Assembly: GCF_027244095.1 (NCBI RefSeq)
Contig: NC_069657.1
Location: 241,096,674 to 241,160,673 of the forward strand
Origin: Hemicordylus capensis
Lineage: Eukaryota > Chordata > Lepidosauria > Squamata > Cordylidae
DNA length: 64,000 bases
Direction: 5' to 3'
The notes under the pieces are model-generated. The model was not told the DNA's origin. It saw only the letters and a list, made by a program, of their open reading frames with translations, and did no database searches. The stretch's first letter is position 1. Each line of letters starts with the position of its first letter. The position numbers and the translations under genes were made by a program. This document shows positions 1 through 11,045 of this stretch, piece by piece.

Positions 1-104
1 CACTGGAGGTCCTGTGCTGGGGGTGGTCAGGGCCAGTTACTCTCCCCCTGCTAAATAAAGAGAATCACCACGTTAAAAGGTGCCTCTTTTCCAAGTTAGC
101 AGGG
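1..104 (-). repeat. L2-like LINE tail fragment, cut by window edge
   Basis: Read on the minus strand this is the 5' part of a 3'-tail repeat seen at least eight times in the window. It starts with CCTGCTAACTTGG-type sequence, then GTGATTCTCTTTATTTAGCAG and a GGGGGAGAGTAACTGGCCC block. The fuller copies at 15090 and 47165 continue into TTGTGAGCCCTTTGGGG and an A/T-rich end, which resembles the 3' end of L2-type LINEs. Family assignment is by motif only. Confidence 0.6.
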
Positions 105-1716
105 ATACAGACGAAAGAAATTCTTCATATTATTATTAATGCAGATGCAGACATTAAACTAGATTTTCATCATGTGTTTCTACTTCCTATGTTACATGCT
201 TGCCACTGCAGATACCACCATGTGCCTGTCAGACTGTATAAAGTGTGAAGCGGTTCTTAGTTGTCTACAAACCTTGGTTCAATTCAGTGGCAACACCTCC
301 TCAGGCAACAGGACTACAAACACACTACAGAAAATCTCAAGAGGAAATACAATATGAGATAGTAGGTGGTACAGAGATAAATGAAAATGCATAACATAAA
401 CAACACAGAATGGCTGATTTTGGAACACAGATATTCAGAGGGAAGTGTATGATCTCATTTGCCCTAGGAGAAACACTAGTTCCACTTTACTATTACTAGC
501 TGCAGCTGACAATTGGCTTCTGCCCACCTGCTGCTATGCTTATCTGCACTGTATAGCATTAGAGGCTCTATTGTTACTGTGTGCACAGAATATTCTGCTC
601 AGTACTGCCCTACTACCACAGTAATCATCTCTGAGCCAGAGTGTTTCAAGCTCAGGTGGTACAAACTCAGACCTATCAGTCACTCCTTTGTCCTCTAAAA
701 ATAACTCTGGTTTAATTGCAACTAGCTACAGTTTTCTAATTCTTTGTGACCCCAACCCTCTAAATCTATTATCCAGAGACAGTCAAAGTAAATCCTGAAC
801 AAAGGTGTGGGTCAGATGCTGCTGGCCATCTGTCTGCCAGGTGCTTTGGGGCTTAGCCTCTCCAAGTGAATGCACTCACCCACTCGAAGGAAGCTATTTC
901 CATAGTATAAACAGGCTTGCTTTGAAAGGGCCGGGCATGCCTTGTGTTAGAGGCGAAGGAAATCAATATTTTGCTGCCACTATTTCAGGATTGATCTGAC
1001 ATGAAGAGGATGTGCCTTTGAAAGATATTGCGTCCCTAATTACTTTTTGACTATACCATAAAACAGATCCACTTTCATTCAGAGTGAAGTTTTGCGGTGG
1101 GGTGGGGGCTGTACCACAAGCGTATAACACATCACAAAGTAAATTAGAATTTTAAATTCTAATTAAATTAAATTAGTGTAATTTTTGAAAGGTGATAAGA
1201 TAGTAACTACTAGGTATAATTGTAGTGGGCAGACATTTGACTAATATAAATCCAAGGCTTCGCTGAAGATCTTCAACTCAGATCTTTTCCCTGCCTCACC
1301 CATGCTTTTCTATGTTTATGGTGGATCCCCACCTTAAATTAGGTGAATAACATTCTTACACACACATACACTCAGAGGCAGACACATTGGTCTGTTAGAA
1401 AAAAATCTCTAGACAGCCATAGTAACATAACCCTGATTAGGACTAAATGCAAGTCACAAAGCTGTGAGCTGGTTCACACACAGAATAACTCCTCAGGGTG
1501 GATGTGGATGTTGAAACAAAAAAAAGGGAGGAACATCCAGGCTGCAGAAAAATTCTTGAACCTCAAAAATCTAGCTTACTACTCGGTGGCTTTCACTTGG
1601 TCCTAATAAAGGCATTCTACTCCTGCTCTTTAGATTAAAGAAGAAATTATAGTATCTATGGCTACGGATGAACCCAAAATGCAGTTTGAAGCACAGTTCA
1701 AGCACTTAGGGTTTTT
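105..1716. other. No gene recognised
   Basis: Moderately AT-rich sequence without any recognisable exon, RNA gene or named repeat. A short AT palindrome (TTAGAATTTTAAATTCTAA, about 1144-1162) is the only local structure noticed. The short open frames here have no protein-like composition. Confidence 0.5.
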
Positions 1717-2419
1717 AACAAGTTGTTCTAGTAAGAATTAATCTGCCTACCTTCCTTTCACTATCACTACAACTGGACTAAATTTTGTTCCAATCAGTTA
1801 TGCAGTTCACGTTAGCCTACTTGCACCTCAAGCGTTCATGCATCCACCATCTTGGATTGGGGTGGATGACATCATTACAAACTATGCCATTGAGGTGCCC
1901 CTGTGCGTCACTATAGCTATAGCAAAGTTGGTTCAAATCGGTTATGCAGTTCACAAATTAGCCCACTTGCACTTCAAATGTTTTGCCATCTTGAATCAGG
2001 GTGAATGACATCATCACAAACTACACCACTGAGGAGTCCGTGTGTGTGTCACTCACTACAAATGTACCAGATCTGGTTCATATCAGTTAGATGTCCCACA
2101 GGTTACCCCACTTGCACCTCAAACATTAACACGTCCACCGTCTTGATTTGGGGTGGATGACATTATCACAAACTACCCCACTGAGGCATCCCTATGTGTC
2201 CCTACAGCTGTAGCAAATTTGGTTCAAATTCGTTAGGCGGTTCACAAGTTAGCCCACTTATGCCTCAAATGTTTATGTGTCCGCCATCTTGAATTAGGGT
2301 GCATGACATCATCATGAACCATGCCACTGAGGTGTCCCTATGGGTCCCTACAACTGTACCTGATTTGGTTCATATTGGTCCAGGCATTGTTAAGTTGATG
2401 GGGTGGGTGCACACATGCG

Positions 2420-2475
<56 letters not shown>

Positions 2476-2515
2476 CTGGGTGATCTCATAAGCCTACTGG
2501 AAAGTAGGCTAAAAA
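1717..2515 (+). mobile_element. Helentron-associated-like element (HINE-like), copy 1
   Basis: An interspersed element whose boundaries come from comparison with an inverted copy at 48851-49881. It begins AACAAGTTGTT and ends GTAGGCTAAAAA in both copies. Near the 5' end is TGCCTACCTTCC and near the 3' end GGAAAGTAGGCT, which form subterminal inverted repeats. The interior is four to five degenerate tandem units of about 140 bp, each containing a CATCTTGAATTGGGGTGGATGAC-like core, a 'TTCAAATCGGTTAGGCAGTTCACA'-like core and a 'CCCTACAACTGTA'-like core. A CA microsatellite follows, then a 3' hairpin (AGCCTAC/GTAGGCT). This order matches DINE/HINE elements mobilised by Helentrons. There is no coding capacity. 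An unrelated MITE with tandem repeats cannot be excluded. Confidence 0.55.
2421..2472. repeat. (CA)26 microsatellite
   Basis: Uninterrupted CA dinucleotides inside the HINE-like element, just before its 3' hairpin. The other copy has a TG-rich tract at the same relative position. Confidence 0.95.
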
Positions 2516-2716
2516 GGGGACTTTAAGAAAAAGAAGAGTTTATCTTTCCAGCTTCGTGGCGTCATGAAGCACATGGCGTCCGCGCATGTATAGATGCTAT
2601 GTGCGTGCTGATAGTGCGCTGGACTTTTTGGTTTGCACACTGCCCCAGCAGGAAGCTGCACAGGGTGGCAGAGAGCAGGTAAGCACCTGCTCTCCTTTTT
2701 CATAAAGTCCCCTTTT
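2512..2716. mobile_element. Short MITE with 22-bp terminal inverted repeats
   Basis: The left end (2512-2533, AAAAGGGGACTTTAAG...) and right end (2695-2716, ...ATAAAGTCCCCTTTT) are reverse complements with one mismatch in 22. The interior has further dyads, such as GAGAGCAGGT/ACCTGCTCTC at 2671-2694. No transposase. It directly abuts the 3' hairpin of the HINE-like element, so its left flank is the A-rich end of that element. The target duplication is unclear (possibly TA/TTAA-like), so the superfamily is not assigned. Confidence 0.6.
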
Positions 2717-2984
2717 AATTTCCCTATAAATGCTCGCATTGTGCTTCGAACTGTGGTTCGGGCACATCCCTATCTATGGCTCAGTTACTGGAGTATATGT
2801 TTTAGAGACAACAGTCAGTTTCAGCTGTGTCACAGAACAAGGATTGCCTTGTCCTAGCTTGCTGAGGGTGATCTTATTCCTCAGGCATCTATTCCCACTA
2901 ACTGGGTACAGTCACCTTTTAAAATGGTGGCACCCATATTTTACAGGGAGATAGCAACTGTTCCAATTCAGCCCAGCAGACGAT

Positions 2985-3150
2985 CTCTCCAGTGGCCCCT
3001 GCTGCTTTCTTCTTGTGTTTGTTGGACTTTCAGACTGTGAGCCCTTTTGGGGACAAGGAACCATTTTCTCATACCTTTTGCATGTAAATTGCTTGGATAA
3101 CTTTTGGTTGAAAGCAGTATATAAATATTTTAATAATAATATATAGCTGA
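2985..3150 (+). repeat. L2-like LINE 3' tail
   Basis: Contains GACTGTGAGCCCTTTTGGGG, then a TGTAAATTGCTTGG block and AGCAGTATATAAATATTTTAATAATAA at the 3' end. This is the typical order of L2-type 3' tails in this window. It is diverged from the younger copies. Confidence 0.6.
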
Positions 3151-3379
3151 ACAACTGTTTGGTAGGTGAAGCTTCTTCCTTTTGTAGAGGTCATCTTGTT
3201 CAATGCTTCAGCTCTTAGTGCAGATAACAGAGGATGCAGACATAAATTATAGCGCCAAGAGTAATGCTTTTAAAATATATTGAGAGCCCCTTTGGGTTTA
3301 GGTGTGTACTTCAGAATTTTTTTAGGTGAATCCTAAAAACGTTATGTGTGAATGAGGTAAATATAGATTTGGAAACACA

Positions 3380-3616
3380 TTATTTATTTATTTATTTATT
3401 TATTTATTATCACATTTATATCTCACTCTTCCTCCAGGGAGCCCAGAGCGGTGTATTACATAATTAAGTTTCTCCTCACAACAACCCTGTGAAGTAGGTT
3501 AGGCTGAGAGAGAAGTGACTGGCCCAGAGTCACCCAGCAAGTCTCATGGCTGAATGGGGATTTGAACTCAGGTCTCCCCAGTCCTAGTCCAGCACTGTAA
3601 CCTCTACACCACACTC
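3380..3616 (-). mobile_element. Sauria SINE
   Basis: Minus-strand copy. The (TTTA)n tail at 3381-3408 is followed by the LINE-related 3' body (CACTCTTCCTCCAGGGAGCCC), the CTCACAACAACCCTGTGAAG and AGAGTCACCCAGC blocks, and the tRNA-like head with B box (GATTTGAACTCAGG on this strand). Nearly full length. Confidence 0.85.
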
Positions 3617-3694
3617 AAGAATGGCTGCAACTCCATGTTCCCCTGACTACAAACTTGGGTGTCTTTTTGGAACAGACATTCCAGAGTCACTGCA

Positions 3695-3880
3695 GATTTT
3701 TTATTTTATTTTATTTATTTTTACATTTATATCCCGCTTTTCCTCCGAGGAGCTCAGAGGTTATTTTTATCCATGGTTATTTTTATCCTCACAACCACCC
3801 TATGAGGTAGGTTAGGCTGAGAGATACACGACTGGCCCAGAGTCACCCAGTGAGTTTCATGGCTGAATGGGGATTCAAAC
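3695..3880 (-). mobile_element. Sauria SINE, degraded
   Basis: Second minus-strand copy about 80 bp downstream of the first. It has the A/T tail, TATCCCGCTTTTCCTCC, a disrupted middle with a TTATTTTTATCCATGG duplication, TAGGTTAGGCTGAGAG and AGAGTCACCCAG. The tRNA-like head is missing past GGGATTCAAAC. Confidence 0.8.
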
Positions 3881-5260
3881 AGAAATGTCTCAGCTCCAGC
3901 ACAACAGGAATGTTGAAAGATTCCTACCTCTCAGGCCTGCTTTGAGGTTAAATGAGATATGGAAATATTGATGTCACTTTGAGCATTAGGAATAACAGAA
4001 TCTATAAATCCAAATAAATAATACATTGATTCTGAAATGGATGGGAAAGCTTTGGGGACACATGGGCTCAGGATTTACTTAAAAGGCAGTGGAAGCAGCT
4101 TTACACACAGGTTTTTTTTAATAAAAATCTGAAAAACTGGCTGTTGGCATGCCTGTTTGATCATCGACTGGTGTTTATTTTCAGTGTTGACTCAACAGTG
4201 GAAGTAGAATTTGCATCTTCAAAATTCCCAGGGAATGGTGCCTGCCGGAGATCAAGGAGCAGATGTTTCTCACTCCTTTATTCCCTCACCTCCTCTAAAT
4301 CAATTACAGTTCAATTTGGGGGCCCTTCTGAATTTCCCCCACTCCTTAAACATGACTTATAAATGGAATAACACTTTCTGTGTTATATATTCAGGCAGAG
4401 CAGATTTTGCATTGAGTCACTCTTCCCTTGTATTAAGAAACATGCCCCACTGCCCTGTGATAAATGTCACCAGAAATATGAGCAGATTTTTCAACAGTTC
4501 CCAAAGCTGGCAAACAATTTAGGCAACCATCTTCCATGTTTAGAATACATTTCAGTCAGTGAGTCATGTTGGATTCACACAAGTATTCGTGGAGTTCTTA
4601 AGAAGGGGGATGGCTATCTGTCCAAAGGAGGGACGTTTGTGGACCCTTGAGTTCAGGCTCCACATAACAGAAAAACATGGCTGTAAGAATTCTGCCTTAT
4701 GGTAACTACCATGGATATATGCTAGATCACTAGGTGGCATTACAAAAACCCCATACAATTGCCTGAATAACTGAAGGTTGTTTCTGTATGCTGTGACATG
4801 ACTGGCTTTGAGAATGTATGTAATGCCATCTAGTTCAGTAGGTCTTTCAGCCCTACTAAGAAAAAATATATATTTAAGGGTAACCATGCTGAGACTGTCT
4901 GCGCCCACACAGGCAAAGTGGTTGAAGGATTAATAGGCTCACTCAAAGCAAAAAGTAGCAAACCGAAGCCAAGGGATTTAGTGGTCTCTCTGAGGGAGTC
5001 CCTGAGGGAAAAGATCTGATTTCTGAGGCAACAAGCAATGAAGAAAGCCACCCACCTTGTCTAAGGCAGTGTGTGTGAGTACTGCAGTTGAGTGGATAGT
5101 GTCAAATATCACATCAGTCAGAGCAAGAGGCTATCTTGCTCCTCCTCATCACCTCTATGGTTTCCTAGAACGTGTGCTGACCACCAACATGCCCAGGGCT
5201 GAAAGACGGCTGTTTCCTTCCCTTCTTGTTCAGACCCATGTTGATTCCTTCCACTAGATC
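3881..5260. other. No gene recognised
   Basis: Mixed-composition unique-looking sequence. The open frames at 4144-4522 (+) and 4564-5051 (-) have no recognisable domain and no supporting splice structure. A diverged fragment like the SINE 3' tail (GCCATCTAGTTCAGTAG) is at about 4826-4843. Confidence 0.4.
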
Positions 5261-5345
5261 AGTGGTTTTCAACCCCATTTTTGGTTGAAGAACCCCTGTA
5301 ACATATTTTATTACGTGCCCATAACTTGCGCTCGTAACCGCATCG
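5261..5345 (+). mobile_element. hAT terminus remnant
   Basis: Begins CAGTGGTTTTCAACC, then TTTTTGGTTGAAGAACCCCTG, the classic form of a hAT (SPIN/Charlie-like) end. No matching second end was found nearby, so this is a one-sided relic. Confidence 0.55.
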
Positions 5346-5839
5346 AACTGCTCATGTGTCAGCACTGGCTCCTGCTCCCTCAAATTATTTCTTATTACTT
5401 CTGTTATCTGTATTCTATCTGTTAACAAACAATTCATACATTTAATTCTTTACTACTATGGTTGTACTGTGTGAAGGACAGTTATTTAAATAGGTTATTC
5501 GACCTTCTTTTCCACATGATTGCTTTGTCTATGAACACATTGAAAATGGGGGAGGGGGTTGTTGTCAGAATAGACTCAGCCACCATTCTGCTTGGCTCTT
5601 TAGAATGTGGGAACTCTCCAACCTATATTCAAGTATCCAACTTTTAACAGAATCGCAGATAAATATATGTAATGGATGGCTGACTACATAATAGGATCAA
5701 GACCCATAAGACACCCCAGAACATAAATGCCCTGTGGGTGTCCAACATCAAAATAATCTTCACAGTAACTTTACTCAGTTTACAACACTATTCCTAACAG
5801 ACTTGAAACCTAAACTAAGAATCATCTCCCCAAATGATC
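5346..5839. other. No gene recognised
   Basis: AT-rich sequence without recognisable features. Confidence 0.4.
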
Positions 5840-6560
5840 TGCAATTCAGACCTTATTCACACATTATGTCACTCATACATCAAGTGCACAGATACAGATT
5901 CAAACATTACACTAACACAGGTACAGCAGAACACTTTTTAGAACCACACATTTGACAGGCTGGTACCACAGTTCACTTTAAAAATGAACACAGGCACTGT
6001 CTTCACACAAACAGATGTACAGACATCTGTACACGCATACAGCATCAGGTCTGAATTGGGCTTCACACAGACAGAAGTCCACAAACTTTGGCTTACTTCA
6101 ATAACCAGTCATTATGTGTGTTTGCCACCAAAGTATTTCTCTCCCAAAGTCCTCTGCACGTGCACATCTCCGTGCAGCCATAAGCAACACAAATCTTTGG
6201 TACTGCTCAGTAGCCCAATTCATGCATTACCTTCAACACTTGTACAAGCTGTGTACAGTGTGCATGCGTACAGATCTGTACACAGGTGTAATTATTCAAA
6301 CACAGGTAGACAGCAGTGTATGTATTCCTGTCTGTATTCCTCATTTGAGGGGATATGTACCCAGGTTTCCTTTAAAAATGAACTCAGGTACAGTCATTCA
6401 CACAAAATCTTGTATGTATGTACAAACATGATCCGAGCACAGGTACAACATAACGTCTGAATAGGACTCGTGGGACGCCATTTGAAGGGTCAGCACGGCA
6501 AAACTTTGGCACTGCTCGGTAACCCCATTCATGTATTACCACATGCAAACTTGCTGTGCT
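5840..6560. repeat. Degenerate tandem repeat array / repeat element
   Basis: Related segments recur here: 'TTTAAAAATGAACWCAGG' at about 5978 and 6372, 'CAGATGTACAGACATCTGTA'-like at about 6010, and 'CCCATTCATGTATTACC'-like at about 6215 and 6523. Spacing is irregular. A relative lies at 53490-53737. No coding capacity. It is probably the interior of an old non-autonomous element, but its ends were not found. Confidence 0.45.
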
Positions 6561-6659
6561 GACCCCTCAAATAGCAACTGCACATGTGCAGAGGCCAGTG
6601 GAGCAGTGGCAACCTCTCCACATGAGGCTGAGTCAGGCACCACTGGTTAGGGTGCTGGC

Positions 6660-6955
6660 AGTGCATGAGTTAGCAAATTGTGCCATTTGCTAAGGAGGGA
6701 CTGCCCTGGTTTGCATTTGAATAGGAGACAACATGTGTAAGCACTGTTAAGTTATTCCCCTTAGGGGATGGAGCCACTCTGGAAAGATCACCTGCATGCA
6801 GAAGTTGCTAAGTTCCCTCCTTGACATCTCCAAGAGAGGGCTGAGAGAGACTCCTGCCTGCAACCTTGGAGAAGTCGCTGCAGCCTGTGTAGACAATACT
6901 GAGCTAGATGGACCTATGGTCTGACTTGGTATAGGGCAACTTCCTATGTTCCTAT
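6660..6955 (+). mobile_element. 5S-rRNA-headed SINE
   Basis: The head resembles the internal promoter of 5S rRNA: TTTGCTAAGGAGGGACTGCCCTGG, then TTTGAATAGGAGAC (5S: GCTAAGCAGGGTCGGGCCTGG ... GGATGGGAGAC). The body continues CCCCTTAGGGGATGGAGCC, AGGGCTGAGAGAGACTCCTG and GCAACCTTGGAGAAG. The 3' part is CTGAGCTAGATGGACC...CTTCCTATGTTCCTAT. Older than the 16372 copy. Unusually, its 3' flank matches the 3' flank of the 15981 copy. Confidence 0.75.
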
Positions 6956-7110
6956 CTCTCAGTCTTCAAGTTTTTGTGTGATTCCACAAGCAGATGCTGA
7001 CCTTCTCTAGGGCAAGCCTCTGATAGGCTTGATAGTACACAGTTACTATAGGTCTATGACTTCATCTTGGTAGTACTACACATTGTGATATGTACAAAGG
7101 ATTGAATACA
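6956..7110 (+). repeat. Extension shared with the SINE copy at 15981
   Basis: About 150 bp directly after the SINE 3' end (TCAAGTTTTTGTGTGATTCC, then CACAGTTACTATAGGTCTATG, then ATATGTACAAAGGATTG). It reappears in inverted orientation at 15820-15980, again directly beyond a SINE 3' end. Confidence 0.6.
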
Positions 7111-7117
7111 AAGGATG

Positions 7118-7245
7118 TTCCTAGGTCCTGGATGAGGCTCCATCCCATCTCTAGTACCTGGGATCCTTTTGGATGGAGATGGCACCTGGGAACTTCTGTA
7201 CACAAAGCATGTGTTCTGCCCCTGAGTTATGGTCCTACCCTTGTC
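7118..7245 (-). mobile_element. tRNA-headed SINE fragment
   Basis: On the minus strand it reads ACTCAGGGGCAGAACACATGC, a tRNA-like A-box region, followed by AAGTTCCCAGGTGCCATCTCC. It resembles the heads at 9590 and 11046. Diverged and truncated. Confidence 0.45.
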
Positions 7246-7999
7246 TGCCACTGTAGATGATAAGAGACAGTATTTAAATATAACCTAAACCATTTGTAAT
7301 AGATGCCATTTATGAAATAAAAAGCTTCAAATCCACATTGTACACTTAAACGTGAATAGCAATCATCAGAATTGTCATTGCTAGTATCAAATCAAATATA
7401 AAACTGGGGGGGGGGAATAAAATAGTCTGCTATACTTTTTCATTTTCATTTTTACATTTTTATTTTTTAAAAATAATTTTTATTGTTTTAGTAAAATTAA
7501 GATACAAATGGCAAGATAAAGGGAAGAAACATATACACAGAAGACATATAAAGATCATCGTGAATTGCCCAAAAAAGCAAGTAAAATTATTTAAAGCACT
7601 TCCCCCACTTTTGGTTATAGGATTGGGAATGAAACCATATACACTGTGGAGCTTAACACAAGCTATAGAATTTGGAAAACGTGAAAAAACTACTTAATAC
7701 CATTTATAGACCTACCAACCATAGACACAATTCAATGACAAAGAGTCGTGTACCAGATCTTTTCTGGTTTCTACATATAGCCAGTAATGTCTTTAATTTA
7801 TTTTAAAACATGTCCCCGCAACCTGAACATTTGGGATAGTAGGATATTATGGAGCCCAAATACAAAGGGTAGCATCCAGAGTGCACCACTGAGGCAACGT
7901 GCCAACCCCCTCCTCCCTACTGAAGCTCCCTAATGTTGGAGATAAGTAACATTTAAAGTTTGAGTCTGGGGCTCCCAAACCTGTAAAGGTTTATGGGCA
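7246..7999. other. No gene recognised
   Basis: AT-rich stretch with a poly-G run (7407-7415) and an A/T-rich block at 7436-7500. Nothing recognisable. Confidence 0.4.
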
Positions 8000-8855
8000 G
8001 GCTACCTTAAGTGGCACAGGAGGGAAATGCTTGACTAACAAGCAGCAGGTTGCCAGTTTGAATCCCTGCTGGTATGTTTCCCAGACTATGGGAAACACCT
8101 ATATCGGGCAGCAGCAATATAGCAAGATGCTGAAAGGCATCATCTCATTCTGCATGGGAGGAGGCAATGGTAAACCCCTCCTGTATTCTACCAAAAGAAA
8201 ACCACAGGGCTCTGTGGGCGCCAGCAGGGGCGTAGCTAGCCCGCCGGCGGCCCGTGTGCAGCCGCGGCGGGTGCCCCGATAGCCCCGCCCCCTGCATCTG
8301 ACATCAGACGCAGGGGCGTGGTCTGGCTCCCGAATGGAGCCTTGAGGCTCCGTTCGGGAGAAGCAGCTTAACTGCTGAAGGGGCCGCGCAGCCCCTATGG
8401 CAGTTAGACAAAGGCTGGTGCTGCGTTTGCAGCACAGCCCAGGAGCGGCTCTTCCCTGCAGGGAAGAGCCGCTTCTGGGCTGCGTTGCGAACGCAGCACC
8501 AGTCTTAGCTCCTGAAGGGGCTGCGCGGCCCCTTCAGGAGCTAGTTAGGCTGGCGCTGCATTCGCAGTGCCAGCCAGGAGCAACTCTTCCCTGCAGGGAA
8601 GAGCTGCTCCTGGCTGGCGCTGCGAAAGCAGCGCCAGCCTTTGTTTAGCTCCCGAAGGGGCCTCACGGCCCCCGCTCAGGAACTAAACAACCACCCCCAC
8701 GTCTGACATCAGATGCGGGGGGCGTCAGGGCCGCAAATGGTGGCTCCTGATTGGGCACGGCTCGGGTTCTTTGAACCCGTTCACCCAATTATAGCTATGC
8801 CCCTGGGTGCCAGGAATCGAAATCAACTTGACAGCACACTCTACCTTTAATATAT
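8000..8855 (+). mobile_element. tRNA-derived SINE (second family), split by a hAT
   Basis: A tRNA-like head (TTAAGTGGCACAGGAGGG, B box GTTTGAATCCC) is followed by ATGTTTCCCAGACTATGGG, GATGCTGAAAGGCATCATC, TAAACCCCTCCTGTATTCTACC and ACCACAGGGCTCTGTGG. The 3' end (GAATCGAAATCAACTTGACAG ... CTACCTTTAATATATA) resumes at 8814, after a 581-bp hAT inserted at 8225-8805. Other copies are at 37029, 48003 and 49358. The exact published family name is not asserted. Confidence 0.75.
8225..8805. mobile_element. GC-rich non-autonomous hAT, 581 bp
   Basis: Terminal inverted repeats CAGGGGCGTAGCTA / TAGCTATGCCCCTG. The flanking 8-bp target duplication is GGCGCCAG (8217-8224) versus GGTGCCAG (8806-8813), one mismatch. 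Eight-bp duplications with a CAG...CTG terminus mark hAT. The interior is very GC-rich and made of nested palindromes (CGGCTCTTCCCTGCAGGGAA type at about 8444 and about 8580; GGAGCC...GGCTCC at 8335). No transposase frame. It inserted into a SINE and so is younger than that SINE. Confidence 0.85.
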
Positions 8856-9585
8856 ATATATAGCAGAGTATTTCAGGAGCTAACCCATTGAAGCAGGAGC
8901 TAACAGGGTCTCAGGGGCAACAGCAAATGATAAGCATGGAAAGTGATTTAAGGTTAAACTAATCTTCTTTATTTAGAAGTACATGATGATAGCAAAGTCC
9001 TATACCCTAGCTGCTAGCTACATGGTGGTCAGAGAGAGAGAGACTTATAGAAGCATTTTGGGAAGAAGGAGGAAGTCACTCCCAGAAATTTCCTGAGTAC
9101 ATTGTATCAATTGCGGGGGCATAGAGGCAGAGATAAACAGGAAAGAGAAAGAAACCTTAATGGACTATCTCTACTCCCAATGCCTCTAGTGGTCATAAGG
9201 GTTATCATGAATGCAAAAGGTCAATGCCATCTGGAGCTGGATCTCCAATACCTAAGCCACAACAACAACAACAAATTCCATTGTTGTGGGTTGGTGGGGG
9301 GACCTTCAGCAATAGCATGGGTTGCAGTGTGAGGAGCTGCAAGGGAAGGGGATCTCGGAAACTGCCAACAGAGCAGTGCCTCTTCCAGTAGTTCCCCTTG
9401 CAGTTTCCAGAACTTCCCCCTCCTGCTGCAGCCCAGCCTGCCCCACAACCCATATCATTCCTGATGCTCAGGGCCAGATTTCCATGGGGCTCAGGAAGCT
9501 TCAGTAGAGAGGATGGTGTGGAGAAACCACCTTGTACCGGCACACATTGCATCAGTACCACTCTGGGTGCTACCTATTCTATTAA
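8856..9585. other. No gene recognised
   Basis: Contains an AT microsatellite at 8849-8862 and an (AAC)n tract at 9261-9275. No exon or named repeat recognised. Confidence 0.4.
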
Positions 9586-9589
9586 AGTG

Positions 9590-9810
9590 GTTATTACCAT
9601 AGCTCAGTGGCAGAACATGTTTCATTGCAAGCAAAGGTCCATTGTTCAATTCCTGGCACCTCCAGCTTAAAACAAAACAAAAAAGATCTCAGGTAGCTCT
9701 CAGAGCTCAGCTAGGAAAGATCTTTACTTGAGACTTAAAAGAGGTGCTGCCAGTTGGAGTAGACAGAAGGGGCAATGGTCTGAATCAGTACGTGTCAAAT
9801 TTATATGTTG
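9590..9810 (+). mobile_element. tRNA-headed SINE, old
   Basis: Head CATAGCTCAGTGGCAGAACATG with B box TGTTCAATTCC, an A-rich insert (AAAACAAAACAAAAAAG), then AGCTCTCAG, GCTGCCAG and CAATGGTCTGAATCAGTA. The 3' part corresponds to the tail of the 5S-headed SINEs. Confidence 0.55.
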
Positions 9811-9969
9811 TGGGTGATATTAGCAAATATTGTAATAGCCTACTTGTATAAACAAAGTTATAAAATGGATTGTTCAAAACAGATTGTAGGATGGTGCTGA
9901 TCATAGAACAATGGGAAATTTATCTCTAGCCTGTTGATGAGGTCTTCTAATACTAACAAAAACATGTGC

Positions 9970-10130
9970 AAAAATAGACCATCTGCTTTGCATGCAGAGG
10001 TCCCCAGGCTCAGTCCCTCCAGGTAGGGCTGGGAAATGAAACTTTGGAGAGCCACTGTCAGTCAGTGTAGACTGTACTGAGCTAAATGGACCAATGGGCT
10101 GACTTGGTATAAAGGCAGCTTCCTATGTTT
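9970..10130 (+). mobile_element. tRNA-headed SINE
   Basis: CTGCTTTGCATGCAGAGGTCC and a B-box-like GGCTCAGTCCC, then GGTAGGGCTGGGAAA, GAGAGCCACTGTCAGTCAG, then CTGAGCTAAATGGACCAATG and CAGCTTCCTATGTT. The last 60 bp match the 3' tail of the 5S-headed family, so the two heads share one tail. Confidence 0.65.
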
Positions 10131-10561
10131 CCAAAATTAATGGAGTGGAATAAGCCTTCTAGCAATGAAACATATATGTTGGGGGGGGGGCAGGTGGTGG
10201 TGGTGAGAAATATCAAGACTATAGACTATCCCACAGAAGTGTAAGAACTGATAAATGCAGAATATCAAGGGGTGCTGTAATCAGACAGTGTGAAATGTGA
10301 GCTGGGGAAGAAACAGAAGAATTTTGCTCTCAAACATGCATTAAATCATCTGCATAAATACAACATGGAGCCATTTATAAGTAGGTCACAGATGGTTTCT
10401 GGAAAGAAAAAATAGTACTTTTGATATCTTGTTAAGAAGATCCCTAACTTGTATGGTTTAAAAGTTAGAAGATCTCTCTACTAGCTGGCATCCCTTCTCA
10501 TGGAAGAAATCTCGCCACTAGTGGATATGGTTGGCTTTCAGTCTAGATGATATAGAAAAGA

Positions 10562-10593
<32 letters not shown>

Positions 10594-11045
10594 CTCCGTG
10601 GGATTTCATCCAACTTTGCTTTTCTTGCTCTTCCATAATCTACACAGTGCTCACTCAGTAGTTTCCGTTCTTCCTAAAATAGCTCTGAACGTCCATTAAA
10701 TCCTCCTTAGTAAAAAGCAGAAGCCACAATAAAACTAATGGGAAAATCCTCATACCCTGTGATGGCTATTTTGAACCCTGATAGAGGAAACATCTTACTT
10801 TCACATATTAATACCTGATCAACCATATTGCTGAAGTCTCAATCCTGTGCACATAGCCCCACTAGGCTATGAAAGTCGGCTCCCCGGTTCATGTATTACT
10901 ACCACCAATGCTCCTCTTCATGTGGTGAAGGAGTGGGCTCCACTCTCCCCTCCTCAGATGACCTCACATATGAAGCATATGTTCTATGTTGATGTCAAGA
11001 CATGAAAGTGTCTGATTAACACAATCTTCCTCCTCTTCTTTTTCA
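10131..11045. other. No gene recognised; one CA microsatellite
   Basis: Unique-looking sequence with a poly-G run near 10180 and a CA tract at about 10563-10592. Nothing else recognised. Confidence 0.4.

Noticed and set aside
5984-6460. 158-codon plus-strand frame
   Set aside because: It crosses a degenerate tandem repeat region (Thr/Ser/His/Tyr-rich) and has no domain.
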